Shown piece after piece: positions 48,001-60,100 of a stretch of 64,000 nucleotides of DNA. How positions within the stretch are numbered: position 1 is the first letter of the stretch; each line of letters begins with the position of its first letter. The translations under genes and the position numbers were made by a program. The DNA is from Branchiostoma lanceolatum. Taxonomy: Eukaryota; Chordata; Leptocardii; Amphioxiformes; Branchiostomatidae. The notes under the pieces are model-generated. The model was not told the origin of the DNA and did not search any database. It worked only from the letters and a program-made list of their open reading frames with translations. Location of the stretch: positions 11,062,001 to 11,126,000 of the forward strand of contig NC_089735.1 in the NCBI RefSeq assembly GCF_035083965.1, read 5' to 3'.

Positions 48001-48795
48001 AGTCTTTATAAATTCCATAGGTCTCAGAGGATGTAGACTTGAGGAAAATCGCAGAGCAGACAGATGCGTGTTCGGGCAGCGACTTGAGGGAGGTCTGTCG
48101 CAACGCGTCGATTTACCGGGTACGTGATCTGATGAAAGAAGAGAAGGCCAAGGAAAAAGAACAAGAAGACAAACAAGAACAACAGCAAACAGATGAGCAG
48201 AAGGTGCAGGACGAGGCTGGGGCAACAGGGGGCGCTGTTGAGGGTGCTGTGGGAGGGGCCACTGCAAAGTGAGTTGTTCTCTTGTGACAAGGATGGATGT
48301 TGTCTGGTTTGTATGCAAAAGTAAACAATGATGTCTGCTCTGAAGCCACAGCTGTGTGGCCCACAGGCTAAGAAAATGGAGACAGGCACCTGTTATAGAA
48401 GCTGTAATATTATAGTTAAATCCCTTAACCCCCTCCCCCACAAGTGTAACAGTCCGCGCATGCGTACTGAGCCCTTTGTCTTGTTTCGACCCATGCCTGA
48501 ATATAGATGTGTTTGATTGCATTCAGTGCGTGTCTGTGTAATCCTTTGTCATCCCTGTGTTCCGAGTAAGTGGGAACCGTTCATATTAACAGCACCACCC
48601 TGAATACCATATGATGAAGAACTTAAACTTTGACCCTTTTTTCCCAAATCATACTACAGGCCTGAAGAGACCCAACCAGAGAATGGACAGCCAACACTCC
48701 GGCCGATCACCATGGCAGATCTGCAGTTAGCCGTCAACAAACTGAAAGAGACCAAGAATACGGCCTCTGACCACACCAGAAACATGTACAGTTGA
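43716..48795 (+). CDS. ATAD1: ATAD1 / Msp1 outer-membrane AAA+ ATPase
   Basis: Exons: 43716-43871, 44295-44336, 44780-44957, 45471-45628, 46590-46732, 47131-47227, 47700-47750, 48021-48268, 48660-48795; 402 aa. The N-terminal helix (about 10-35, [20 protein letters not shown]) is the membrane anchor. The AAA+ domain has Walker A GPPGCGKT (131-138), Walker B IIFIDEID (186-193), sensor-1 GATNRP (233-238) and arginine fingers in [13 protein letters not shown]1 extracts mislocalised tail-anchored proteins from mitochondrial and peroxisomal membranes, and in mammals also acts on AMPA-receptor and PEX3 biology (family knowledge). After [11 protein letters not shown] there is an added Lys/Glu/Gln-rich then Gly/Ala-rich segment (about 310-370) that makes it roughly 40 residues longer than human ATAD1 (361). 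An in-frame second Met (residue 9) is a possible start. Confidence 0.96.
43905..44010 (-). mobile_element. LINE-type 3' end, reversed
   Basis: Reverse complement carries CCCTCATGACCTCAATGAAT, the same end as at 33300-33380 and 57390-57450. It lies in the first ATAD1 coding intron. Confidence 0.55.
44405..44502. repeat. CA-rich microsatellite
   Basis: Runs of ACACAC interrupted by T and G in an ATAD1 intron; short GACA repeats follow at 44585-44603. Confidence 0.85.
45745..45955 (-). mobile_element. Non-LTR retrotransposon C-terminal relic
   Basis: The minus frame reads CLKNKLNW and, in the neighbouring frame, [24 protein letters not shown]. The STWNRLP motif resembles the C-terminal end of LINE proteins. 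Short, no start, frame not clean, so only a relic. It lies in an ATAD1 intron. Confidence 0.45.
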
Positions 48796-50385
48796 AAACC
48801 AACCAAACCCAGCGCTCAGTCTTCTTAGCATAGGTTTTTGTCCATAGAAGGACACAGGCTCTAACCATATTCAAAACATATAGTCTTCTGATACAGAGCT
48901 ACCTGCTTATGCAGATTAGCACAGGTGAAATTGGAGTTTATTTCTAATAATATACCTGCACCAAACCTGCATTGGGTACTATCGACAAGTTAGGTCAGAA
49001 TGTTACATTTTTGTCTTGTAAAATTCTTTACTTTTATCATTTTAACTTGCAATGCAAAACAATGTTTTAATACATGTACTATATATGTATGTGTGCCATG
49101 CGATTAGATAAGTTATACAATTCCAAGTGTGGAGAAGTTATTTTCTTGATTCTTGTCAGGATGTATTTAGACAGAGACAGGAGATTCTGAAGGTTGATTT
49201 CTTCAAGAACTTTTAGAACAAAGGCCTTTAAGTGATGTAGCAACTCTGCATCAGCTCTCACTGCTCTAAATGAGATTAGAAATATCTAATATTCTGAATG
49301 TTTAGATGTGTAATGTCAGGTATTACTATAGAAAAATGATTCATGAGAATTTCTCTCATTTTTGCCTTTAGTAAATCGTCAAGGCTGAGGTTGGAAAGTA
49401 CTGGTACATGGTACGCTTCAGGACAAGAGTTATTCAGTCCAAGGGTTCGTTGTGTACTTAAGAAAGTGTACAATTGTTGCAGATATGTGATATCCTGGCA
49501 TGAATGCTTTTCTAGCTCTACTTCACTCCTCTGATCACTTCTCCACAGAATAATCTGGCCCCATTGAAATGTTTGGTTCTTTCTCCCTGCAACATTTCGG
49601 GAATCAAATATTACTTAGAAGCAGTGTGTAATGAGGAACAAACTTTCGAATGCCTGTTTGAACCCAGTTACCATACCATTACGGGAACTATGTGCCTAGG
49701 AGCCAGTCATGTCTCTTGCCTATATTTTAGGCAAAATACATGTATCTCTTCGCCAAATGTTTCTCTAATAATGGGTGCCAGATTATTCTGCAGGGAAGCA
49801 ATTGGACGAGGGAACCGAAGCTAGAACAGGGTAGCCTGGTCCCAGTCTCTAGGGTCGGCTTAGTGGTGTTTTACCGGGCCAGTCAGTTTCTGATGGCCTT
49901 TCTACCTCTGGCTGCCACTCTACTTCCGCTACACCTTACTTCCGCTGCCTTCCTACTTTTCCGCCGCCCCTAGGTGCCAAGCTAATTAATCCAAGGCCGT
50001 AAACAACACCCCGAGCGGGCTAAGCTGTCTGGGCGGGTGAGGGTCACTCACAGTGCCGTAGAGATATTGGGGAGGCACCGAGGGTATGGATTCCAGGCTA
50101 GAACAGGGTGGATACCAGGCTTTATGTGAAATGAGAACTGAAATTTGGATGAAGTTTCTCCCTACTAATTCCTGCTGTAGCCTGACTAATTCACCCTTCT
50201 AACAACCCTTCTAATGGTCAGGCCCCCAGAAGCTTGTTGGCTAGCATTAAGAAATCAGGAGAATTTGGAAACATCCTAGATTTATATATGTCCATCATGC
50301 TTCACCTCAACTTAGAGGACGATTGCTTTATGTTTAGTATGTGTTAACAATGAACCATGTCAATTTTATTAAAGATATTACAAGT
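48796..50385 (+). other. ATAD1 3' untranslated region
   Basis: Long AT-rich stretch after the ATAD1 stop. An ATTAAA at 50368-50373 is the best poly(A) signal. The part from 49800 to 50110 is more GC-rich (TAGCCTGGTCCCAGTCTC, GAACAGGGTGGATACCAGGC) and may be an inserted repeat. No conserved ORF. Confidence 0.5.
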
Positions 50386-51194
50386 CAGTGAAAAGATTGT
50401 GGCTTTTGTATAGTTTTGGTGCATTATGTCATTTTACATTGGAATGGAGAAGGGAAATTTTCTGGGCTAAGATGGCCTCGATGTGGGCATATTTGATAGG
50501 GTCAGAGGTTAGAGGTTATGTCTGAATAGTGGTGGAATCCATTTTGTACACCAGCAGCACTCTGAACCATGCCATCACATCAATGTAGAAACATGTTTAT
50601 TAAGCAATGTTATGATTCTCTTCTCCACCAAAATATGTATACATATGTTACTTACACCCACACCACTCGATACTTAACTTTTGTGTATCAACTGTCAGTG
50701 TGTTAAAACATTTTTTTTTAGTTTGTCTGATACTAGTGTCAAGCATTATATCCCAGGGTATGTTTTGTGTACCTTGTACATACAATTGTTCTGACAAGTG
50801 ATTATCTCACCAAGTAAATGATACAACCAATGAGTTCTTCTGCCTTGTCATGTTTAACATGTTAAAACTACTATACTCAACACAAAAGTTCAGAGGCTAG
50901 AATCACCATTATTACTTTATCAATTGTGTAATGAGCAAATGCTATATAATGCCATATTGGTAAATTGCGGGAATATGATACTTGCATCAGTCGGTAATTT
51001 TGATATTGTTCGGCGAAGATATGAGGTCGTGGAGCTCTAGTTTCATTTAATTCAATAGACTATCTAAACTGTCCTTTAATGGTGTTAAAGTCGTCTATGA
51101 TTAGCATGTACAAACAAATTTAAACTTTTCATCACACTTAAATTGATAAAGGGACTCATGGCAGAAAAGAAGACAACGCAAGAAGTATGTTTTG
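50386..51194. other. Intergenic DNA between convergent ATAD1 and the 69-aa gene
   Basis: AT-rich with no recognisable gene, RNA or repeat boundary. A short inverted GGGTTAGAGGTTATG-type word at 50500 is not distinctive. Confidence 0.4.
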
Positions 51195-51915
51195 AAAGGA
51201 ATGCTGAACAGATTTTATTGTGTCAACTTTTACTGTAGAACACAATAATGTTCTTCATATATGCCTGCTCAGTTTCCAGTTTAAGGTGTACAGGAGTGGA
51301 CATCATCGGTGCACGGTGTCGTGGTGGCAACATACTGATGTCCCCAACTCACTGTGGAGGTACAGACAAAAGGTAGAGTAAGGTAAAGCAGTCATCCTCA
51401 ACTGAGGTAAAGCACATTGCTTTTTCAAGTGGCTAATACTATTGCAATGTGACTTTGCTAAGGTTTAAACCAAATGATCCTTACTGCAACTTTCCCGAGC
51501 TTCTTAATGACAAAGACAAATAAAGACTTAAACTCTATATTCAAGAATAATTTTCCACCACATCTTGTACATGAAAAGTTTGAAACTGAAGAAATTGATG
51601 CATTTCACACTTAATGAGATCATACTGATGATGTGATCGAAAGAGCTGAAAATCCCCATGGGAATTAGTGTCTAGATATCATACTATGGTAAATTGAGCT
51701 TTAATCCTCCTGTTTGTATAAAAGCTGCTATGTCACACACACAAACAGGAGCTAGAACAGCTTTACATTGAACAATTAATGTATTACTGGTATAAAAGAT
51801 TTTTTTTAATTCTTCTTTCTTGAAATGACATTTTGAACAGAGAGACAAGCAATATCACCGAAATGAAGTTACACTAATTAAAGTTACCTGCTTTCCATGC
51901 TACTGTGCCAAGTCA
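51195..51915 (-). other. Spliced 3' UTR of the 69-aa gene
   Basis: After the TGA at 51916-51918, the transcript appears to continue to a donor (CAG|GTAACT, exon end 51888), then splice to an acceptor at 51351 (CTCCACAG). It ends near a reverse-strand AATAAA at 51214-51219. The stop is under 50 bases from that junction, so it need not trigger decay. Confidence 0.45.
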
Positions 51916-53530
51916 GTGACAGCTAGCACATAAAACCTTGTACACCTTGTAGCCAGAGTCGATGCTGCAAAGAAAGAACAGACAATAACCATGTCAGTGG
52001 TCATTAACTTTATAATAGCAAGACTATGTGGTTAAGTAATAAATCAAAGCATATGTTGCACTAGCCTTATTTAGTGTATCTCCTGAGCTTTGAATCTTTG
52101 TCCATCCTATTATATCATATTTCTGCTGTCTAAATGATTCAAATGAATAAAGATTGAAAGGTATCTACTTTGGTGCTAGGAATCTACATATAAGTGAGTA
52201 CAGGGACTTGTTTGATTTTTCAGCAGTCTGAAACTCTAGCTACTAATGACATTGTAAAGTTAATATTGAGGAATATACTGTACATTTGTAACATTACTAG
52301 GTACCACTCGTGGTGGCCACCGTAGACAGGATACTGAATGGGGACAAAAAACGTCTAGGAGATCACCAGATTGTGGTCACAATGGCCAGGTGGTCCTCAT
52401 GCAGAGGTGGTCACCAGCATACAGGTTTGACTGTATGTGCTCTTTGGGGTAGTACTAACCTGGCTTCATCAGCTGAGCTGAAGGCACAGACCTGAAACGG
52501 TCCAGAGGGCTTGTTAGTCGATGGAAGTGGGCCTTGGAGACTGGCAAAACCAACCGCAGATGCTCCAAAGAGCTGAGAAGGGAAAACAACAGGAGAAAAT
52601 GTTCATCTGACGACATAGACTCAGACCAGACTTAATCATTGGTTTTGAAGACTTTTTGTCTGCTGCTGGCCCCTTGCTATCCCTGTTATGACTTGCCATA
52701 TGCATGCAGCACCATCCTTTATATGAAACAGCTTAGACTGCTCTAGCTGTCTAAGCACCTTTCAATCTGAGACTGATTTAAAGCATTACCGGTACAGCAA
52801 CATTCATGTACCCGGTTTAGTATGTTAAGATTAAGTTAATTACTGCTACTTTGAAAACTCAAAAAGTTTGAAGGATGATAGCCTATGTAAGTGATAGACA
52901 TTGCTTCATAATTGCTTTAGATTAACATTACATCATACCATGATACATTAGGCTGCTATACAACTGGAGTAGACATGACAACATTGTACTAGCCACAAGT
53001 GACTTAATCTGTAGTGCCAATGGCACATGCAGCCACAAACGTTCCACTTCCAATTTGATATTCTTGTATTCGTCTTTTACTTGGGGCACAACACTGTCAA
53101 ACTCTAAATACTCCAAAGCTTTACACACTAAATATATGTGAATAAAAAGCACTTACCACTATCTTGCCTGCAGTGACAGACTGGAAAAGAAGGTAACAGT
53201 TCAGTAGTTGATTCTTTTGAGAGACCCACATGTGACAAAAAGCATACTGAGACATACTGATGTCATGTACATTATGGGATACTCTCAGCCACAGAACTTA
53301 CACTGAATACTTAGTCTATCATGCTAAGTTGACAGAATTTGGTGAAATGTAATTCAGATGGACAAAAGACGTTCCTGGCTTACTTTTATTGAAAAGGCCA
53401 AGCATAGAAAACAGATAAAATGCAACAAGAGATATGAGTAAAGCTTCCAACATCTTACTATGACTACTAGAATGCAAAAGAGGAAATCATTTCTAGTGGC
53501 TTCTTACCTTAGTTGCACTTGCGCCCATAT
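51916..53530 (-). CDS. Small spliced gene, 69-aa protein of unknown function
   Basis: Four coding exons on the minus strand: about 53510-53530, 53159-53182, 52460-52572 and 51916-51964, with GT-AG junctions and a continuous frame. The peptide starts MGASATKSVTAGKIVLFGAS, has a short hydrophobic, Gly/Ala-rich run (about 14-27), a Pro/Ser linker (LPSTNKPSGP) and ends YKVYKVLCASCH with three Cys in the last third. I do not recognise it. The first exons are very short (7 and 8 codons), which makes chance possible, but four matched junctions, an AATAAA and a 3' UTR intron argue for a real gene. The hydrophobic run could be a membrane segment. No paralogue was seen here. Confidence 0.5.
52300..52437. 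mobile_element. Relative of the CAGTCAAACCTG element
   Basis: Contains GTGGTCACAATGGCCAGGTG, GTCCTCATGCAGAGGTGG and the right end CAGGTTTGACTGTA, as at the end of the 31447-32791 element. It ends about 20 bases downstream (plus) into the intron next to the 52460 exon. Confidence 0.6.
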
Positions 53531-53734
53531 TGTTCAGCGTGTCAGATGCGCAACGGAGAAGAAAAACGTGATGCAAGTCTGCTCACAACCGTGTCTTCTG
53601 GTGGAATGGTTCTCAGATGAAATGGTTGCGTACAGCTCGCACGCCTCTGTCCGGGGAATGAACGTTGTGTCAAACTCTGATTGGTTTGGCAATGACAACA
53701 GTGGAAATCTACTGGTGGGTCGCTGCGTGGTGCA

Positions 53735-54662
53735 TTCGTGGTGGAGGCATGAGCAGCAAGTGCTGCTGAGGTGGCTGGGAAAGTTGTTACAGTCTTTCCA
53801 TTACTCATTGTATAAAAGGTCACCCCAATTCAATTTATTGGATCTCAGATTTTTGTAAACAATGATGTGGGCAGGAAAAATACATCTAGAACTAAACAGG
53901 CATACAATGATACCCTCAAGTGCTACCAAAGCAGTCACAGTCAACATACTAGGTGAGTTTTAAACTATGAAGCAATTAGCAAGACAATATTACGGATTCT
54001 GTGGGTCTATCAGTTTCATTTTCATTTTTACATGTTTATCGCCTGCCCACCCAAAAATTTCCTCCAAAAAAGCCGATAACCAAGAAGTTGAATTGGAGTG
54101 GCATATATTAGAGTGGATATGTAACTGGTGTCGTAACAGCGTGGCACAGTCGTGGAAGGGGCATGGGCAGCAAGTGCTGCGCATGCTAAAGTGGCTGGGA
54201 ATGTTGTTACAGTTTTTCCATTACTCATTGCATGAAAGGTCACACCAATTCAATTTAGTGGTTCCCAGACTTGTTGGAAAATAACAATGTGGCTGGGAGA
54301 AATAAAGCTAGAAAGAAACAGGCATCCTGTGATACACCTAGATGTATGTGCTACCACAACAGTACCACAGTCAACATACTACTAGACTGGTCAAAGTTTC
54401 AAACTACATGACTATGTAACAACTAGGAAGACAAGCTTAAGGATTCTATGCACTATGGGTCTATCACAGTGTCCTTTTCATTTTTCATATGGCCTGCCCA
54501 CTCCATTAATTTCCTGCAAGATGCTGATATCAGAGAAGTTGAATTGGTGTGACATAAGAGTGTAAACATGCATGTACTGGTGTCGTAACAGCATGGCAGA
54601 GTCGTGGTGGATGCATGGGCTACATGTGGTGCTATTAAGAGCCTGGGAAAGTTGGGTTTTTG
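53735..54662. repeat. Tandem array: MITE plus flank, 2.3 copies
   Basis: Flank blocks at about 53735-53816, 54105-54236 and 54556-54662 share GTGTCGTAACAGC-TGGCA, GTCGTGG, CATGGGC--CA and GTGGCTGGGAA-GTTGTTACAG. Between them lie two copies of an inverted-repeat element: 53817-54104 (left AAGGTCACCCCAATTCAATT, right GTTGAATTGGAGTGGCAT) and 54237-54555 (left AAGGTCACACCAATTCAATT, right GTTGAATTGGTGTGACAT). The array lies directly upstream of the 69-aa gene. Confidence 0.85.
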
Positions 54663-54929
54663 AATATATCATCCATGTAATTAATATATACGTAATAGGT
54701 TTTTTTTGTTCTTGGAATCCCTGCTTCAATATTTATTTTGATTTGAAAAAAAAATCACTGTTGACCAAAGTTAATGCAGTTTTACTATTCAATCAGTGCA
54801 TTAAAATCCTCGCAAACACACTGATATAGACACAAAGACACACTCTAAACAATACCCCCATTTTTCATTCAGGCAAAAACGACCATTCCACATGCAAGAA
54901 CACAACAGGAAAACAGGCAACTCATCACT

Positions 54930-57136
54930 CCTACTCAAAGCAGATTTTATTCCTTTAGCGTACAGAAAATCACATGTGTAAGAAGAAACATTTACACACA
55001 TTCGGTTAAAATACTATTTCTTATCTACATAAAGCTTGCTGTGCTATACGGTAAAAAGAAAAGTCAGTTCTTATTCCTAGAAACAACAACTGTACATTAT
55101 ATTTCTAGTTCCTGTGTTAAAAATGTGGATAACTGTTCCGATCACATTTGGATATTGTGTTTGGTTAGGTCAAAAAGAAGACCAGTATCTACTTGACACA
55201 CCCATCGACATATTCACTTCAAAAAATGCCTGGCAATCTTCTTCAGTAATAAATCTGTCAAAGGTTATTGTCTTGACAACAAGGTTTGTTGCAAATTTAA
55301 CCTGTAACATGTCAAGTTGCTACTGTGCCAGTAACAACATGAAGATGTGGAGTCATCTGTAGCAGAGTGATGGTTAAAATATCTGTTTAAGGCACAGTCT
55401 GATTTCATGGAAAAACTTACTGGTTCTGCATAGTTCTTGAAACATGTGGTATTTTCCGTAACTAAAACAGAAATCAGCTCCTTCGTGGTGTGAAATAATG
55501 TACTTAATACTACTTAGTATCACTGACATAAGCATAAAGATATACATGTACCAAGCAATACACACTTTTAACTGTATAGTTCACAAATAAGTCTAACTTG
55601 TGAAAGCATATGTTTCACTGTAAAAGTGTAATATTAATTATTATAGAAAACTTGTTCTCTTCATTAGCAGAATTCTTAATTGCTGAATACAAAGACAAAA
55701 GCAGTGATAACCGGATATCATTAGATTCAACAAATATTTTGTTAAAACAGACAAAAAAAGCATTAACTTATGAAAACAATTTTTAAAATTCATTGGAGGC
55801 AGAGAGTCATAAATTGAAATCACTTTCATAAGGTACATGTAGTCCACGGCATATCAAGCTGTATATCATTCAGGTCAAATGTGAAAATGTAAACAAATGC
55901 TTAAAAACAACTGAGCAAGTTTCCAAACCTCCAGTCTATATTTAGGCAAAGTACATTACAAAGGAGCGTGCCTCAGACATTGGTATAAAACAGCAATGTA
56001 CAAATGGGAAAATACATGAAATTCTCATCAGCTCCAAGACAGACATGTCTCAATGTAGAATGTTCACAAAGACAGATGTTTAAAGATTCCAATTTGTTTG
56101 CAGCTTGGCTTTTAGCAAGCTTAGAAAAAACATCACTCTTTTTTTCTGAACCAAGGAACAAGGGTGCTGCACACTCCTACCCTAGAGTCATCAGTCTCTA
56201 GTAGAAAATTCAGAATAACGACTTACTCTACCAGGCTAGTCTGTTTTTACCAATGGAAACTATCAAACCCCTAAGTAGGCCTCAGAATGCCCCATTTTCA
56301 TTTCAAAGTTTGAAAAACTCCTCATCATACCCTCTTTAAGTTCTACATCATCCTTTAGTCTGTCATTTTTTTTCCTTGCCCTCTGTCTTCCAGTACTAAA
56401 AAAACCTGAACATGACTGTAAAGTAGAGTTAGAAGTTGAAACAGCACATTGTGCTTCCATAGTTGCTGAGAACTTCCAATCTAAAACTTGTCCTGAAAAA
56501 CTAATACACATGTAGCTACATGTAGATGTACCTTGGACCTCCTTGCTTGGATATATAGTTTACAGTGATCTATTTGCTACACTGTTTGTAAACTACTGAC
56601 ATGTGTAAACATGGGTTTTTCTCACAACCACAGTCAACTGACATGTATATCTCCCCCTTGTCTGTTTTAATGACTGGTGTAGATTTTCTCTAATCCATAC
56701 AGCCTCCATAATCCATCGTGTGCATCCGTTGTCATCTCTGTTTATCACTGCCCCCCCTCCCAAAATTGACTGTGGTTGTGAAAAGATGTATATTTGCATG
56801 ACTTTTCAATTGATGAAAGTACAACTGAAGGTAAGGCCACACCAACATAATTTCTTGGTTCACCAGACATTTTTATGTTCAATCTTTGTAAGAGGACATC
56901 ATTAAAACTGGGGGCTGGGAGGAACATTGTCATCTGACTCTGTTCACTCCCTGAAACTGTGGTGCACAGATTTTCCCCTCAGTCAGTCTTCATGTTGATA
57001 TTCCATTCAAGCAGTATTTTTACAAACCCGAGAACTAAGCAACTAAATTGGTGTGGCCTTATGTTTGTCATCTGCAAGCATACTGAAGGACCAACTGCTG
57101 TTAAAGCCAGCCAGGTGTTGTAGGTGCTGCAGGTGT
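54930..57136 (-). other. 3' UTR of the LITAF-like gene
   Basis: Long AT-rich region downstream of the stop at 57137-57139. A reverse-strand AATAAA lies at 54946-54951. Apart from the MITE at 56833-57060 no repeat or conserved frame was found. It could hold an unseen gene, but no exon-like frame was convincing. Confidence 0.45.
56833..57060. mobile_element. Inverted-repeat MITE, AAGGCCACACCAA ends
   Basis: Left AAGGCCACACCAACATAATT, right AACTAAATTGGTGTGGCCTT, 228 bp. The interior ATCTGACTCTGTTCACTCCC and ATTTTCCCCTCAG match 22120-22170. It is related in its ends to the MITEs at 53817 and 54237. It lies in the 3' UTR close to the stop. Confidence 0.8.
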
Positions 57137-60100
57137 TTAGCTGACCCTGTCGTAGGTGCCCAGGTGGGTGCTACAGTTGGGGCAGGAGTGGCGAGCATCC
57201 TTCAGCTCATCAATACACAGCGGGATCAGGCAGCACCCGGCCCAACACCTGGAAAACAAACAAACGAACAGAAACTTTCAGGTACAGGGGTTTAGGTAAA
57301 GGTCTGGACTTCAATCATGTTATTTGCATCTTTGATATATCTTACCTAATCCCAAGGAGGTTGTATATCTAACCTCCTTGCTAATCCTTACCTCATGACC
57401 TCAATGAAAAGTGACCTGCAGGTCAATCTAAGCTTCACGAATAAACAAAGGTTCAAACGAACAAACAAGGGTCATCATGCCATGTAACATTTCAACATTG
57501 ATTCTAATTACAGGATAGGTTAGGTCAGTAAACCAGGCAATCTCTGCAAAAAAATGATACCAAGAGCTCTGTATAGTCTACGTAAAAAGGATATATAGTA
57601 CCTTGTGCTTTATAAACACCTCTATATGTGCCTTGTCACTGCCAGGGCTAGCCCTTTGTAATAGTCTCGGCTAGTTGGGTAGCTTTGGCTGTATGTCTTT
57701 ACACAATCAAACAAATCAATTGAATCACCGACTCACCCCACAAGGAAAAGGCCCCCCATGGCCAGCCAGGTGATAAGTCCCACCTCGGAGTCCACCCTGG
57801 TCTGGACGGTCTGGTGGCAGGTGGGGCACACACAGGTGACCGGGTAACCGGTACGGAATGACTGCGGACTGGTCACAATCACGCCAGGCTGGGACACTGG
57901 AAACAGGAGTGGAGGTCAGTTGTACTACATAGTGCTCCACTGTGTTCTACTCAGCTACGGTGGTCAAGTAGCCTACATCCTAGGGTATAAACACATAGAT
58001 ACTCTGCATTGTGACTATACAGGGCATCATAGACACAGACAATATAAACACAGACACACTGACACACAACCATACACACATACACCACAAATCAACACTA
58101 GCACAAGAGATGAAAAACAGGTTGAGCATGTCAAAATCACTTATATATATCGCTATCCTACATATCAGTGACATTTACACACGACCATTACGAGTTAGTA
58201 ACTTTGACAATTCTCAACAATTTTTTCCAGTTATATTTCAAGTTACTATTAGTATTGACTCGTTTTGCAAGTGCATTCTAGTGACACTGAAGAAGAGTGA
58301 TGGATGTCACTCAAAACGTCTGGATGCCATCTCCATATCTTATGTAAGGCAGCCTTACCGATGACAGTGGTGCCAGGCGGTGCAGGGGGCTGACCAGGGC
58401 CCTGCGGGGTATAGCCTCCCGGGGGTGGCTGAGGGTACTGGAAACAAAATAAAGGCACACATATATATCTAGTGGACATGAGGTTGAGAGGTCACAGATC
58501 TATTCCTGCCATTACAGGGTAGACGTTGTGTTCTTGGGAAAGACAACATGCCTTTCCTAACACCTCCCAGGTGAAAATCGGAACCTGACTTTGGTTGGGG
58601 AAGTAAAAGGCAGTGGAAGGAAAGAGTTTGGCTTCGACTTTCTAGATTGTATACCCTGCCCTAGACCTCGAAGGCTATGGGACCTATACCTTTACCTTAC
58701 CCATAAAACATACATGAACTACTTGCAATGTCACTGTACATATACAAAGCTGGGTACACCAAATAAAAGACGCGGCTAGAGATCAAAATTGGATTAAATG
58801 TTAGGATTACGAACATGAAAATGGCAGCAAAAATGTAGCAAGGAGACAAGAGACACCATTGCAAGGTACTGTACACTATACAACTAACATAACCTCCTAC
58901 AACCAGCAGCTCCTGCAGATAAAACCTACTATGCAGAACACCCAACATAATAAGGTTCCTATTGATGGGCGTCGTCACTCCATCGCTACATACCGTTGCT
59001 AGGTGTGGCTGTGCTGGATACTGTACTGGCCCAGGTGGCTGGGTCATGTACACTACTGGTTGTCCTGGCTGCTTGTAAATGTGGGCAAGATAATCAGGGT
59101 CTTATTAGTCTCAAATCATGCAACCTATTCTGGATGGCACTAGCCTGAATAAATTACGTTTCTTGCAGCTCTTCCACTGGTCAGGACCCTAGCGGCTTTA
59201 ATGACAGCCATCATATGTAAGTTAGGAGAATTGGGGACATTCTAATCCAATATGTATACATATATGTGCCAACAATGGACAATGTCAGACTTGGAACTGT
59301 TGGTTACAATCAGAGGCTGTTATGACTGATTTTCATGGTGGGAGAGAATCCTTAGCTCCTATTGGACTGATTTGTAACGAAATATAGATTCCCGAGCTCC
59401 TATTGGTACTTCTTTTTTGGTAGTCAGTCTCCTAACTAATAAGAGGTGCACTGCCACAAACTCTGCAGAAAGGGGTCCGCAGAGCTTTGGACAGTGACTT
59501 TGTGTAACACAGACTAGGCTGCCACATGACAGTTTGAATTGATTGCGGGGAGGGGAGCTACATTTTTGTATATCATACAGTATTCCACATGTACATGTAC
59601 ATGTACAGAGTGCTACCATCAGCATGATGATTACTCTATTCCTGATTTTAACCTTCTCCATTTTAACCTAATCCCATGACCAATACAAAATTGACATGCT
59701 TAGAAGGTCCTTCTAACCTAGGCCTGTCAAAATCATGCATATCTACAGAAGTATTACTGAAGTGAAAGAAGTCAATATTTATAGAAGTATGACTGAAGTG
59801 AAAGAAGTCAAACCCTTTAAATAACTTATAAGATTAAGAATACGGGACAGATGAAAAGCTTGTTGGTGCGCACTTTACTTTGTGATAAACATGTACATAA
59901 CATGCAACTAATGTTCATTTTGTCCTGTTTAAAATCAGCCTTTTGGAATGGATTTGAATCTAAATCTAAATCGTAAGATTTGAATCTAAATCGTAAGAAT
60001 CTAAAACGTAAGTTATTGTAAGGTATCAAAATAAGGTTAATATGGAAAACAACAAGTCCATGAGAAGTAAATAAAGTAAACAAATTCAATATTCAAATCT

